The position numbers were made by a program, and so were the translations under genes. The notes beneath the pieces were generated by a model. That model made no database searches. It was given only the letters and a program-made list of their open reading frames with translations, and was not told where the DNA came from. DNA of 64,000 bases from Whalleya microplaca (lineage: Eukaryota; Ascomycota; Sordariomycetes; Xylariales; Xylariaceae): contig MU385737.1 of the NCBI GenBank assembly GCA_022497155.1, positions 248,001 to 312,000 on the forward strand, written 5' to 3'. Positions 10,983-22,682 of this stretch are shown here, piece after piece. Each line of letters opens with the position of its first letter. Position 1 is the stretch's first letter.

Positions 10983-12628
10983 TCATTTGGTCTTTTGCCT
11001 TTTCGTTGACGGCCCATTATCGTGGTCGCTTTTCGCGTTCATATTCCTTATCTTCTCATTCGCAAAGTCAATTGCCTCCTGCAGCAACACCTTCTCGCCC
11101 CATCGAACTACGATCGCCATCTTCTGCCGACCCGACACTCTGTTACCCGACAGCAGATCGAAGTCGTGTACCAGACTTGTGGGGTATTCGGTTAACCTCA
11201 GCTGCAGAGCACGATGTACGACTGATAAGGAGATCTCATCCCGCTTCCGCTTATCAGGAATCGTATCCGGGCTGACTTTTCTAACCTCCTTGAGCAACGT
11301 ATAGAGCTGTTCTATCAAATCTGCGGGGAGTTCTTTGAACGTCGCTTCACCATGGATGCGGCCGCTGGAGTCCGGTTCCCCTGAGTCACGTTCAATAACA
11401 AAGGCGTCTTCGATCTCTTCTAGATCCAATTCGTTGACCTGCATTGGATTAGCAACAAGAAATATGATGGGATACCGATTCATTTTTCCGGCTATCACAT
11501 ACTGCCTTTCCCCATTTCTCTTCGTCTAGTTTGAGTGAGTCCTTTAGCACCGAGAGAATCAAGGCCCAGGATATCTCAACCACATCATGTCGAGCATGGC
11601 GGTTCGTTACGTATCCGTAGCGCCTTAGCAGCTCGCCATTGCCAAGTGGACCATAATAGTTGAGCACTTCTTCGCCCGCTTGAATTGGCCGTAATGTCGT
11701 AACAGTCAGGCTTTCCTCGCCGTGATTCACGTGAGCCTAAGGGCTCTTAGTAGTAGTTCTTGCACTCAAAACTGTTGTAATGGCATAAGCAGACTCACAT
11801 TGAATTCAGCATCAGCGTTCAAAATGTCAGCCATGGGCACCATGCCCATCATGAGCTTGCCTTCTTTGTCTTCCATCCACTCATCCTCATTCTCGGGATC
11901 TTCTTCTTCGTCGTCGTCATTCTCGAGGTCGAACGCGTACGCCATTATAGTGCTGCCCATACGATGAGCCAAAAGCATCAACTGAGCTTCACTAAGCTTT
12001 GAAGACCCTTGCGGGTAGAAGACGGCGGCATGCTGATCAATCACCGGCAAGACCTTAGAGCGAAACATGCCGTCTGCTTCCTCTTTGCCCACTTTCGAGA
12101 TGATTGCGCTTGCTTGTAGCTCATCCAGTTCCTGATCGGACCACCACATGAGCGTCTCAAACTCACTAGGCAAAACTTCAAAATACGGCTTCCAACGTGA
12201 GCTATCTCCCTGCAGGTACTCATAGATCATGATGAGAATAAGCGAAACCCAGGTGTCCGGCGGACCGCTAGTCTCATCGCCATCCTCGTCTGCTTCATTG
12301 TCGACATCATCCAAGCCCGTCGTAGCAAATATCTCTGGTATCCGCTTGGGGAGGTCCGAGGTCTCCGTGTTGATGATTGCTGCTCTCGGAATGGTGAAGA
12401 GGACGGTGTCCACTGGAATGTCCGCAGTAGCGACTACACATCATTGGTCAGTGGGAAAGGCACAGCGCTATTTTTTTCGGATTGTGCCAAGACCACACCG
12501 ATTCCTCTGCCCGCTCCCTTTTCGCGGAGATCTTCAATCTTGATGTGGCTGTGGAAAGTCGCGCCGGGCCAGGCCTGGAACCAACTCAAAAATGATTTGG
12601 ATTTGGCGTCGAAATTGGTCTCAGCCAT
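10983..12628 (-). CDS. RKM4: SET-domain ribosomal lysine methyltransferase (Rkm4/SETD6-like)
   Basis: There are four exons: 12628-12499, 12433-11799, 11736-11503 and 11438-10983, with introns of 65, 62 and 64 nt, giving 484 aa. Conserved text crosses each junction. Exon 1 reads MAETNFDAKSKSFLSWF and GAGRGI, joining to VATADIPVDTVLFTIPR, the start of the split SET domain. A helical insert with an acidic run (ENDDDEEEDPENEDEW) follows. The SET core NHGEE and the substrate-channel stretch VLNYYGPLGNGELLRRYGYV come next, and the C-terminal Rubis-subs-bind-type region ends in a basic tail. Yeast Rkm4 monomethylates a lysine of ribosomal protein Rpl42, and animal SETD6 is related. The family is clear. 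The exact substrate is inferred from similarity remembered, not from an alignment. Confidence 0.85.
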
Positions 12629-15600
12629 CTTGGTCAGGGGCCGTATGTCGTCGGCGAGCCACAAATGGAGCGAAAATGGCTTTGATATGCAGACGACGTA
12701 ACTTGATGCGCTGCCAGCTCCTGATAAGCCAGGATGGATGGATATTTTCCCAGGTACTCCTGGGCACGGAGATTCTTCGGGGATGAGACTCAGTTATGCA
12801 ATTATAAGGACGTATCGGATAGCTGAGTGTCTTGAGCATATGGTATATGCAATAATTGGAGGTATTTTACAGTACGATATAAGCAATTCCACGATACCCC
12901 TGACCTTTTGTTCCGCATGTCGCCATTCATTGAGTTAAAATTCTAACAAGTGTAGGATTTATGAATTATTAACCTATTAGCGAGCAAGGCTAGCCTTGAA
13001 TCGCTAGAGCAAGCAGAGTCTTCGAAATGCCTAAAAAGCAAATAAGGGGATGAGAATGACCCTATGCACAGTCAGAAATACATTCTGCATCACGGCATGT
13101 TGTACTTTTCGTAGAAGTGTATAATTCCTAATAGGTAGACAATTCCTACACTCTGAACTATTAGATCTAATGTGCTACTATTCACAATGGGTATCTAGGT
13201 AGCAAACCAGAGTTGCCTAGCAGTCCCCAGGTGTTACGTGTATAAGTGAGCATGGAACTCAAAGGTCAAGATCAGCTTATGACCTAGGTGATCGAGCCAT
13301 CTTCTAGTTACATCTAAACTATGTAAGGCTCTATGTGGGATTATAATATGTAGAAACATCACATGTTAGGTATCGTATGTTTCGTGTAGATCTTATTAAT
13401 CTTTCAGCACTTGACTTCACAGTCTACCAAGGTCAGCGTTTCGTTGCATACTAGGGGTCGGCTTGAATGTAACTTGGCAATCCCTGTACAAACTTATTAG
13501 ATTGGGTTATGTATTTAAATAAGGCAATTATCACATCCCATTCCTACGGGCTACTCATCTTGACGATGTATCCAGAAGTCTAAGACCTATTGGACCTGGG
13601 CTGCAATGCCCTGGCTTATCTGATTCGTCTATAGGGTCCCCCATAGCGTATCTTCGTTCGGTAGCCCGATCCCGAATAGTTTGTGCGATTGGCAGAACAA
13701 GAACACACGGGATTAGGCAGCCACTTATTGCAGATACAAACACATACCAAATCCTGCACTTTGCATGAACAGTAAGCGGAGACCAGACTGTTTTAGGATA
13801 AGACATGTCGAATCCCTTGAGCAGAGCCTACCGCTAGTTGTAGTTAATATCAACGTCATGTCTTCGCCGTTATTCTGAGATTTGGACTCGCAACAAGTCT
13901 ATAAATATGCTCATTTGGCACTGTAGACCTTGCTGTTGTGTACTTGGATGCATGAGACTCCCAGAGGCACTACTCCGCTTGATGGAATCTCACCACGATG
14001 ATTTAGTTGGCCTAGTGGTGATTATTTGAGGCTTTACACATTGATGTCCACAGGTCATTATCTCCTAACCACCTCCCCGGTTTCAGATAAAGCTTCTCGC
14101 TCAATATAGGCCACAGAAGGACGATTTGATTATTTCATCGCCAATTATCAGTACAGATTATATAGTGCCCTCTACGTGTGATTATCAATTTGAGAAGCCA
14201 CCGATGATGTTGCATAGTCAGTACGGTGTCATTTGTAGACCAGTCAATCAATTGCACTATGATATTATCTCGTTAACGTGCCACTGCCTAACCTTTCTAC
14301 TCTGGAATTTCAACAACGACGACATGATTTCCTACTATCATATGGGAATGTACAATAGGGAAACATGCAGCCGACCGGATACATGGCAACATAACGAATA
14401 ATAAATCGTACAATGTGTCACTTCTCGACACTCTTCATTGGTTCGTCTCATCCGAAACTGCAAATTATCCTGGCATATTGGTAGCAGCAGGAAGTCCAGA
14501 AAAATGCATTTGCAGAACACTGTATTCATATGAATTGAAACTGTTTCGTGGTTGATGTATATTTGGCTCCGGCTCCTCACAGTACAAGTATAAGAGGCTC
14601 TGGAAGCCTTCACAAAATTTTCCTGGTCATTTCTTTCAGGTATTTTAGTCATAAACTCCCCTAATGTTCCATATGGGTAACTATTGTCATTCCATGCTTG
14701 GTACATGGGGATGTCTCGGAATCCTTGTGTACCCGTATAGTTCACCCATTTTTACGAAGTCTACTTGACATCATTACTTCCCCTTCAACAGGGACGATAA
14801 AGCGACAACGTCTACCCCAAGCGCGGTCCGAGCGACGCCCACTCTACCCGTTGCTCTAGCTGCCAGGCATCATGCCTTGTTATCATATGAGAGCACGTCA
14901 TAATCGATATTCAGCACTGAATCCACTCCCGTTGTTGGCGTCTTGTCCTCGGGGATCTCTGCAAAATCTCGATATCGCGTAGGATGAGGTCGCCGTTATA
15001 CTCCCCGGCGTATTGTGGCGGGATTTCGAGAAGGATGACTCGTTCGGCTGTCCAGACGGACGTGGGCGACTGCTTTACGTGGCATCGTACCCCGACGGGT
15101 ATTTTCCGTCGGATTGTCTTCTGCCAGTTCCCGAAGTGAAGTTACCGTCATGAATAAGTTAAGGCTCCGACGATTGGTCCCCAAGGTTTCACAAAGCTGT
15201 GTTGACCTCTTACATTGGACTGGCGTGTTGCTGGAACCAAGGTATCTTGGTTGGAGAAGACTGTTGTAGCCAATGGAGAGGATGAACTCGAAGCTGACAG
15301 AATCGAAAAAGCATATCCGTGGCGTGATAACCCCCACAGTGCAGCATCCGCAGCGGAAGCATATAAGCCTCAGCTGTATGCTTCCTTCTGTCAGCTAGCC
15401 AGTGAGAAACACCTCCCCGAAGATGCGCTCCAATGGTGGTGAATGTTACACCTTCGGTAGCTATAACTGATTGTCTTGGCAGCATGGCATAGTCGCTGAA
15501 GATTGGGTGGGCTTCTTTTCTGCAAGCGTAATGTCAGGCAACGGCCTGTCAACGAATATCTTACAAGATTTAACGGCGTCGACCACGTTGACGATCTACG

Positions 15601-16058
15601 TTGGACACCTAGATCGCAAAATGCAAGGGTGAACCTTGCCAGTTCGTCACAAGACACTTGTGTGGTGTTACAAGCCTTTCGGCAATAGCATTTCGATCTA
15701 TGCTGACGACCCGGAACACCCTTAGCTATCTTAGATTGTCAGAGCGGTGTGTACTCTAATATGCGGCTCTCGTGAACAGTGCATTAGTGTCGACGGGCCT
15801 CGGAGTCAGGCTAAGGGACCGAATATGGAAGTTATTTGGCCTGTTGGGTGTCTAGTTGCTTTTTCTGATTCCCGTGTCGGATAGTGGCTAGTACCTGAGT
15901 GGCATAAGCGAAAATTGGCTTGCTGCATGAGAAGGGCTACTGATACCCAGAGAATGAGGACTATATAAACTCATGATAGAGGCAGCCTGCGGGATGTGGT
16001 TCAATTGTCATAATTAGAAAACTGTGGTACGATTTCTGCTGTTCTGAAACATTTCTAA
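12629..16058. other. 3.4-kb AT-rich gene-poor stretch with possible coding remnants
   Basis: It lies upstream of RKM4. 12.9-14.7 kb is AT-rich and stop-dense. A minus-strand frame at 14338-14745 has protein-like text at its start but no matching exons. The section at about 14.8-15.7 kb is clearly richer in GC and contains partial frames (see the separate entry). No intact gene, tRNA or transposase was recognised. Confidence 0.45.
15215..15630 (+). pseudogene. Possible decayed coding remnant
   Basis: Two adjoining stretches read like protein on the plus strand. The first (15215-15442) contains AAEAYKPQLYASFCQLASEK and LPEDALQWW. The second (about 15482-15632, another frame) begins HGIVAEDWVGFF and runs to a TGA. 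A donor/acceptor pair lies between them, but no splice choice I tried keeps one open frame, so a frameshift or decay is likely. GC content is higher than in the neighbours. I do not recognise the family and this may be chance. Confidence 0.22.
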
Positions 16059-17096
16059 ATGCCAATACCAATTACCAGTTTCAGCATTGTCAATGTCCTC
16101 GGTAAGAATCACCGTCATTTTTTGGAATATTACATTCTTAGACTCGGTAGTATAAGTCTCACCACAAAAGCTCCTTCAGCAAGACACACAGGTCCAGCAA
16201 ATCCTCCAGCTCAGGGTCAAGCGGTCTTCAAGTCCGCCAAATCAACACAACTTTCCTTTTCGTCGTTAACGAGGTACAATTGAATCAAGCATATGTGCCA
16301 GTTGCAGACATATGGGGCAACGTCACACCGCCCCTGACCCGGCACCAATATGGACCTGAAATAGCAGGAGATGTCTTTAAATATCACAATGGCACTGTCA
16401 CTCGAGCCCAGGGATATGTTTGGAATCGCCCTGGTATTGGTGAAGTGGGCCGTATTGGTTACAGCCGGCAAGCTACTGATCAATCCGGAAACATGTACTG
16501 GCAATTTGTACCATTGGAGGAATACAAAACCAGTAGTGTCTTTGATTGCGGACCCTTTCTCCCCTACATATATGTCGATGTCGATGTCACTACCATGGAC
16601 AATTTGGATCTAAACGACGCGCCATATAACAGGTTTTGGGCTGTGCATTTTCATCACAGTGATAATAATATAAGCCGGGCGAGCCATTCGGGGCGGAAAT
16701 TCGCTGTTGGAAGACAGGCTCGTTGGATCCCGTCTCTCGTGCATGAGAATTACAAGAACTTGACGAACGCGCCGAATTCTACTGGCCTTGGAGGAGAGCT
16801 TGGTCCGGTTCTTGGCTTGATGGCCCTCGCTGAGCCACAAGGGAGAACGAATGATGCTTTCTATAATCATTGGAATAATAATCATTGGTCGGGCCAAAGG
16901 CAAACCAGAGTCTGTGAGTCTGACATTCATACGTTGATCATTCGCCTAGTCAAATTTACATGAATCTACTGTAGCCCAAGACGGACCACCTAGAGGGGTA
17001 ATAGTCCATGTAGCCAAGGAACCAGGCCAACAACCTGGACGCACCGCAGAAGACATTGCAAATTTCGAATGGTATGGTGTGGCTGTACTAGGATGA
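16059..17096 (+). CDS. Unrecognised spliced gene, about 287 aa
   Basis: The core open frame (about 16215-16913) is rich in aromatic residues and Asn/His (AVHFHHSDNN, YNHWNNNHW) and has potential N-glycosylation sites. A good donor at 16914 (GTGAGT) and acceptor ending at 16974 (CTGTAG) remove 61 nt. They continue the frame into 40 more sensible codons (GPPRGVIVHVAKEPGQQ, NFEWYGVAVLG) before TGA at 17094-17096. That continuation is the best evidence that the gene is real. The 5' end is uncertain: I propose ATG at 16059, a short exon to 16101 (donor GTAAGA) and an acceptor at 16214, which keeps frame. No clear signal peptide or membrane segment is visible and I recognise no domain. It is isolated, with AT-rich DNA on both sides. 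Confidence 0.6.
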
Positions 17097-17906
17097 TGCT
17101 TATGTTCACATGGCAACATGGTGCCTCAGGGTTTTCTATGTAAGTATTCTGATGATCGAGTTTTTCTTTTCATGTTATTGCCCATTCACAATTTGTGTAC
17201 TTCTATCTAGCTCATTGTCTAAAGGCATTTGCCAAGGGGTACGGTAGACGGATACATTGTAAACGATTTGGGATTTACTCCTGTTTGGAGCTGGATGGCT
17301 ATTATGGTATGGCGTCTAGAAACGTATAAGGTTTTAGATTCAATCTTCCTATTTTCAAGATGCATAGGCTAGTCTATAGTCAATCGCGTAAATTCGCGCT
17401 AGTCGAACAGACGCTGCCACTAGAAAGAGACCGATAAGTTAACTATTAGTTAGTATTAAAGGGGGGTATCTCAAGGATTACTGGTATAGTCATTGGCCGT
17501 TGTAAGTAGCTTTTATATGGTCTACGTGACGTAACTGTACTCTATCATTGCTATCTTTTTGGCCCCGAGCCTCATGACTGTGGCAACCCCTACTACGAAG
17601 AAGGCATGAATTACAAATTGATATTGCCTACAAGAAAGAATTATAGGAACTGATTATTTCCTTGTAGAGAAATTGATTATGCATGATGCTGCTCTCAAAA
17701 TAGCATGGGCACTGAAAAATATTGATATAACCCGGTCAGCAGGCCTTGTCATCTTGTCACTTCATTGTACGAGAATTATCACAGTGTAGTAAGTATAAAG
17801 GTCTGAGAAAACTTCCAGGCCTTGCGAATAGGAATATACGGAATTTTGGTTTTTGTTTATAGTTTTAAAAGAAGCTGGTAATGTTTTTACTATATCTATA
17901 AAATCG
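17097..17906. other. AT-rich intergenic sequence
   Basis: Stop-dense AT-rich DNA between the unrecognised gene and the MITE. No coding sequence or repeat structure was recognised. Confidence 0.5.
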
Positions 17907-17914
17907 CACATACG

Positions 17915-18384
17915 CAGGGTTGTAATCTACTCCACCTATTCCACCAGCCATATATATGGAATGGGTAGACTTTAATTTACGATAAAGTTATATGGAATGG
18001 ACTAAATAAATCTACTAAAAGGTTATATAGAGTAGGTGGCTATAAAGTAGACGTAGATTAAGGGGTATATCAGCTACGGATAAGGCGTATACTAGCTACA
18101 ATTAGCCACAGCTGTCAGCTATATATTAGCTACAGCTGTCAGCCATATATCAGCCACAGCTGTCAGCTATAATACCTGTTAGGAAAATTAGTAATTTTGC
18201 TAGTAATTACTAACAGCAGATCTCCAACTCTACAGTTAGTCCACCCACCTACCCACTTCCACCCACGAGGGCCTTAAGTGGACGTAGATTAGTTAGCAGC
18301 AAGGCCAGATGGAGTGGAATGGAGTGGAGTGGCTCCCACAAAGTGGCCCACGCGTGGATTAGCGTGGAGTGGATTACAACCTTA
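17915..18384. mobile_element. hAT-like MITE (non-autonomous DNA transposon), 470 bp
   Basis: The ends form imperfect 21-bp terminal inverted repeats: the left end begins CAGGGTTGTAATCTACTCC and the reverse complement of the right end begins TAAGGTTGTAATCCACTCC, with three transition differences. The element is flanked on both sides by the identical octamer CACATACG (17907-17914 and 18385-18392), an 8-bp target duplication. CAGGG ends plus an 8-bp duplication are the signature of the hAT superfamily. The interior has no open reading frame, contains AGTGG/GGAATGG subterminal words and a three-unit minisatellite, so it must have moved with a transposase supplied elsewhere. It lies 50 bp beyond the stop codon of the first HET gene. 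Confidence 0.82.
18103..18173. repeat. Three tandem 23-24-bp units inside the MITE
   Basis: Units start at 18103, 18127 and 18150. Each follows the pattern TAGCYACAGCTGTCAGCYATAT with one or two differences. They lie in the middle of the MITE. Confidence 0.75.
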
Positions 18385-18434
18385 CACATACGGTATTACT
18401 ATATCTGCTATATATTATGTAAGTAAATATCAAA

Positions 18435-20570
18435 TCAAACGACAGTGACAGTATATACTATATCCTTTAACCTTTCATCCTCAAGGTTGATATCTTGTGA
18501 AATACATGTCACACCATCGTAGACCTTAGTGACGTCTTCTTTCAATCCAAATCTCTTTGCAACCATGCCGCTAGGATCGAAATGGTTTCCTTCTAGATTC
18601 CTACGGGCACGGAACACCCCCAATCTGCAGTACTCATCCTCACCCTCAGGCAACTTTCTCAATTTTTTCAAAATTAAACCTTCCGTTTGCCTTGGGTAAC
18701 TAAGCCCCGATCCAATAGACATGAATAGCAAAACTTGAGAACGTTCTTTTTCGAGTCTATGCCGCTTTTCTGGATCAAAATGCTCCGAGGCCTCATCCTC
18801 GTCCCAGGAAATAACGACTGTGATAGGTCTCGTCAAAAAATCATCCATAGTTTCGATGTGATTGACGAACTGGAGCCTATAGTCGAAGCTAGTCGCCGGT
18901 CGATCTGTCACAGATGTAGCGACAGCCTGTATTGCAATTCCGCGTAGTTTCAACTTTCCTGACACAAAGCTATGCATCAATTCAGGAGGTTCGACGTATG
19001 CGTCCAATATTTCTGACAAAGAGGGAATTTCGAGGACATCGTCCCCCCCCCTTATACGGGACTGCAAGTAATACCTGGAGTCGTATTCTACGGGTCCATC
19101 TAAACTCATCCAAGACCAGGTCGGAGCAACGTAAGCCGATATTTTGGAGTCGTGACGTTGGGTTCCTCCCCAGCTTTTCCAGAGCAATTGGCTTTCCAAA
19201 TGTTTCTTCCAGAGTCCGGCGAGGTACATATCATTGGTGGCATTCTTCATCTGGCTAGCCAGCCCGGCCAGGGCGGCTGTCTTGTCTGTTGACCTTGTAA
19301 GAGCACACGCAGAGTATAACTTGACCAAGTTGGACCAGTTCCAACGACGCTCCTTTTCTTCAACAGAATTCAAGCTTGGCTTTGCGCTAGTCATGAATCT
19401 ATCCAGCATGTGCTTTGGAATACCTCTAGGGAAATCTTCAGAAGCGCTAAGCTGTAGACATTCCCAATGAACTTGGCTTTTAGCGAAGCTCAGCTGCTTC
19501 CTCGCTAGATACCGCTCTTGGACCACCCATCCACGTCTATTAAGGGGAGCCGTCGTAATGTCGGTTGTATATGTAAATTCATTGTGTACCATATATTCTT
19601 TTAGCCCATGACCTCCACTCACTGTCACCGTTGTGCTTTTATCTGGCTTCATATGTGGTGGTCCTCTCCTACTAAAACATCCAGCATTACCATCTGCACC
19701 CCAAGTGGCTGCGATGTTACAGCAGGCATTATGGTAGATCAGTCCCATTGAGGAAGATTGATCTGTCCAGTCATCGTCTTCGTCTTGGATGATGCATAAA
19801 GAGTCTATCCAGATGTACTGGACTCCTAGCGACAATGCTACCCTCATGGCCTGACGATAGGTTTTGGGGAGGTCGGATTCCGGTTGCTTCTCTTGAAAAC
19901 AAGCGATGTTGTCCTTGAAAAGTTGTGTGTGCCTCGACTTGCCCCAGCAGTGGCTCAAAGTCACGTAACTCGTAGCTTCGATATCTGAGCCACGAACCAG
20001 CCGCCACTGGAGCTTGTCGTCACTATATGTATCGAGTATCTCAATCAACCTGGTTGGGAGGAATTGTGGTAGCCCGATTTCCTGCTCACGGCAAGTATGG
20101 TGGGACTCACAGCAGGTACGAAACCAGTAACGCCACAAGTCTACTGCGTCAGCTGTTGAAGTGCTTGGAGCCGCGATGTCAGGTATAGTGGGGTCGTTTT
20201 GAACCGGAGAGAATGTGAATGTAGGTACTTCAGGGCTTCTGTAAACCTTTGGTCCCACGGAGACATTTAACCAAAGCATGGAATAATGGAACTCCCAACG
20301 ACAAACTGAATAGGATATCATTTGGCCATGTTCGGAAGCAACCTCTGTTCCACTATAGATGATAGCTGATAGAGCGTTCTCTAGCCATTCGTCACCCTGC
20401 CCAGGTTGACATGCGATTTGTTCCGAGATTTGTTTGCAGACGAAACAACCTTCTAGGACCGAATTTTTGAAGCTATGCAGCAAATGATGAGAACCCTCCA
20501 TGATACGTTCTTCGGAGCGGAAACGAGAGAGACTTTCTCCAAATGATGTTTTACATATTTCACAAAGCAT
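18435..20570 (-). CDS. HET-domain protein 1 (heterokaryon incompatibility family)
   Basis: A single uninterrupted frame of 711 aa starts at the ATG at 20570. HET-domain blocks are visible: YVTLSHCWG (about 200-210), YIWIDSLCIIQDEDDDW (about 255-270), an I-YHNACCNIAATWG block (about 280-295) and GWVVQERYLA (about 350). A Cys-pair segment at the N-terminus (CEIC and, about 40 residues on, CFVC) is common in this class. In characterised members, HET domains trigger cell death after fusion of genetically different hyphae. Most genomic copies, like this one, have no assigned partner. There is no NACHT, WD40 or ankyrin region, and the C-terminal half has no domain I recognise. It is the first of three HET genes in the window, all of different subtypes. 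Confidence 0.9.
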   Translation of the reverse strand: MLCEICKTSFGESLSRFRSEERIMEGSHHLLHSFKNSVLEGCFVCKQISEQIACQPGQGDEWLENALSAIIYSGTEVASEHGQMISYSVCRWEFHYSMLWLNVSVGPKVYRSPEVPTFTFSPVQNDPTIPDIAAPSTSTADAVDLWRYWFRTCCESHHTCREQEIGLPQFLPTRLIEILDTYSDDKLQWRLVRGSDIEATSYVTLSHCWGKSRHTQLFKDNIACFQEKQPESDLPKTYRQAMRVALSLGVQYIWIDSLCIIQDEDDDWTDQSSSMGLIYHNACCNIAATWGADGNAGCFSRRGPPHMKPDKSTTVTVSGGHGLKEYMVHNEFTYTTDITTAPLNRRGWVVQERYLARKQLSFAKSQVHWECLQLSASEDFPRGIPKHMLDRFMTSAKPSLNSVEEKERRWNWSNLVKLYSACALTRSTDKTAALAGLASQMKNATNDMYLAGLWKKHLESQLLWKSWGGTQRHDSKISAYVAPTWSWMSLDGPVEYDSRYYLQSRIRGGDDVLEIPSLSEILDAYVEPPELMHSFVSGKLKLRGIAIQAVATSVTDRPATSFDYRLQFVNHIETMDDFLTRPITVVISWDEDEASEHFDPEKRHRLEKERSQVLLFMSIGSGLSYPRQTEGLILKKLRKLPEGEDEYCRLGVFRARRNLEGNHFDPSGMVAKRFGLKEDVTKVYDGVTCISQDINLEDERLKDIVYTVTVV

Positions 20571-21645
20571 TATGTTGTCGTAGGTATGACTCGGTTGAGG
20601 TAAGGAATCGATTAGTCGTCTAGGGACTTAAGCCAAGGGAAGGCTATTAATGGATGGAAGGTGTAAGAAAATTCAAGTTGGGCCACTATCTTATTAGGTA
20701 TCAGGTTTTTCTGGCGAGATATATTGTACATGGACACAGCATGCTGTGTGGCGGGTTTAATCATCTGGATCGAGGCAGTAGCTTGTAATGCAACATAATA
20801 CCGACTGCAGACTGCACCTGATAGGAGGTTGGAGGCTTCCAGCCTGCCTCCAAACCGGTATAATTCAAAGTAACATCGCATTTAGCGATCCGGGTTAACC
20901 CGACCTTTAATCTATCACAGCTCACAATACGTATAACGCAACAAATCGAATGGCCGATCTCATCAATTGTCTCGTCTAAGCCACCACCCAGCACACGCAA
21001 GCTCTTCCGTGCAGGTCCTACACACGAAGAGTGAGCCCAAGGTACCGGCGTAGAGTTGAAATCAGATGGATGGGTCGGTATTTCATCGGTGCCTGTGACT
21101 TGGGCCGTTAGTAAACACTGTACTTCGTAGGGCCTTTTGTTTTTTGCATATCCCTATCTGAATTAGACCCAATCATAAGGCGATAGTTATGTACAATGGT
21201 CTATATATCACAGTTACAGCGTGATTAATGATCATTTCTGTAGATGCTGCCGTGATTGCTTTCGTGGGGTTTCAATCGGGACTGTGCAAATGTTCAAGAT
21301 CTACTTGTAAAGCATCCCTTTTAAGCAATATGAATGCAGTAATCCTCCCATAGCAGTGTATCTACAACCAAGTCAGTCTTCATAGCACATTAATATCGTC
21401 CTAATGCTTTGCGATGTCAATTTAATGTCTTGATCATAGATCAATGTTCGCAGTGAAGTCCACCTACCAAGTGAGACTCTTTATGTCTTGCACCAAGACT
21501 CTTGTTGGCTTTCTTAACTAGCACTGTTGAAAGGTAACATTGGGATATATTTCCACTCCCATAGCGCCATGCAGAGCATGCATGTATGTCTCCAACTGTA
21601 TATTGCATTCATTTCAAACACCTATCAAAACTTCTCAAGACACCC
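20571..21645. other. Intergenic region between HET gene 1 and YAR1
   Basis: About 1.1 kb. The part near 20571-21000 is the upstream region of HET gene 1 and has two short overlapping minus-strand frames without domains. The rest is AT-rich. Nothing else was seen. Confidence 0.5.
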
Positions 21646-22682
21646 TCAACCACCCGACGCATCCTCTGCCACAGCCCCCGTACCCCCATCGCCCTCAGCC
21701 CCAGCTCCGCCCTCTTCCATATCCACATCCGCGGCCGCCTTCTCCAGGCCACCCTCCCTCGCGTTCTCGCCCTCGAGATCCCGGCTCTGCGCCAGGAAGT
21801 ACTCGACGACGTGCATGTGGCCGTTGAACGCGGCGAGGTCGAGCGGGATCTGGTCCTTGTCGTTGGGCGTTGCGGGCGAGGCGCCCCGCGACAGCAGCAG
21901 CTTCACTACGTCTAGGTGCCCGCCTAGGCAGGCCCAGTGCAGAGCCGTGTTGCCGAAGGTGTTCTGCAGGTTGATGTAAGGCACTTCTGCCTGTGGTGAT
22001 GCCGCGGGTGCTGTTGATTCTGACTCTGGTGCTGCGGGTGTGGTGGCTTGTATGGAGGCCTTTGATGGTAGGTGTGAGAGGATCAGGGTTACGATTTCTG
22101 TGGTCATGTTAGTGGGGGTGTCTGATGGGGTGCAATTGTGTAGTGTAGGCCAAATCTAGCTGGCTTGCCTTGCTGGAGGTATATGCATGCATGCATGGCC
22201 TTGTGGGTGTGTCTTGTGTATATACCTGTGTGCATTGTATGTAGGAAGATGAACGGGAGCTATCTTCAGGATATGAGAAACAGCCTTGGCTCATCTGTCC
22301 TGCATCCAATGCACACAGACATATACACACAAGCAACGCCGGCAAGGCGATGCATGCACTCCATTTCCTCCAAGTCAGCAGGGACACAAGCAGGAGACCC
22401 AAAGACACACATGTGCGCAGCACCCAGTCCCTCGGCCGAACCAGCCTCGGCCTAACAAACCACACAACAGCAAAACCAGAACTTACTCGCATGCCCATTC
22501 GCAGCCGCCATATGCAGACAAGTAGCCTTCCCATCATCGCGCGCAGCCTCCAGGATCTCCGCCGGCGTAGCGCCCTCGCGCGCGCAGAGCTCCCGCAGCA
22601 TCTCGGCCAGGTCCGCGTCCTCGCCGGCCCGGGAGAGGTAGATGAGATCGTCTATCTCGTCATCCGAGAGCTTCGGCGCCAT
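21646..22682 (-). CDS. YAR1: Ankyrin-repeat ribosomal protein chaperone (Yar1-like)
   Basis: There are two exons: 22682-22487 and 22097-21646, separated by a 389-nt intron (donor GTAAGT, acceptor CCACAG), giving 215 aa. The join restores a normal ankyrin helix (NGHA|KIVTLILSHL). The N-terminus, LSDDEIDDLIYLSRAGEDADL, matches the Yar1 start. Then come ankyrin units (ATCLHMAAANGH; GNTALHWACLGGHLDVVKLLL; PLDLAAFNGHMHVVEYFL) and a short acidic tail. Yeast Yar1 (200 aa) is a dedicated chaperone of ribosomal protein Rps3 during nuclear import. Length and layout fit. The intron is unusually long for this window and carries simple ACAC/GCATGC sequence. Confidence 0.8.

Noticed and set aside
14805..14880. 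tRNA-like stretch (minus strand AGAGCAACGGGTAGAGTGGG)
   Set aside because: Resembles a D-arm, but no GGTTCGAATCC-type T-arm or acceptor pairing was found at the right distance.
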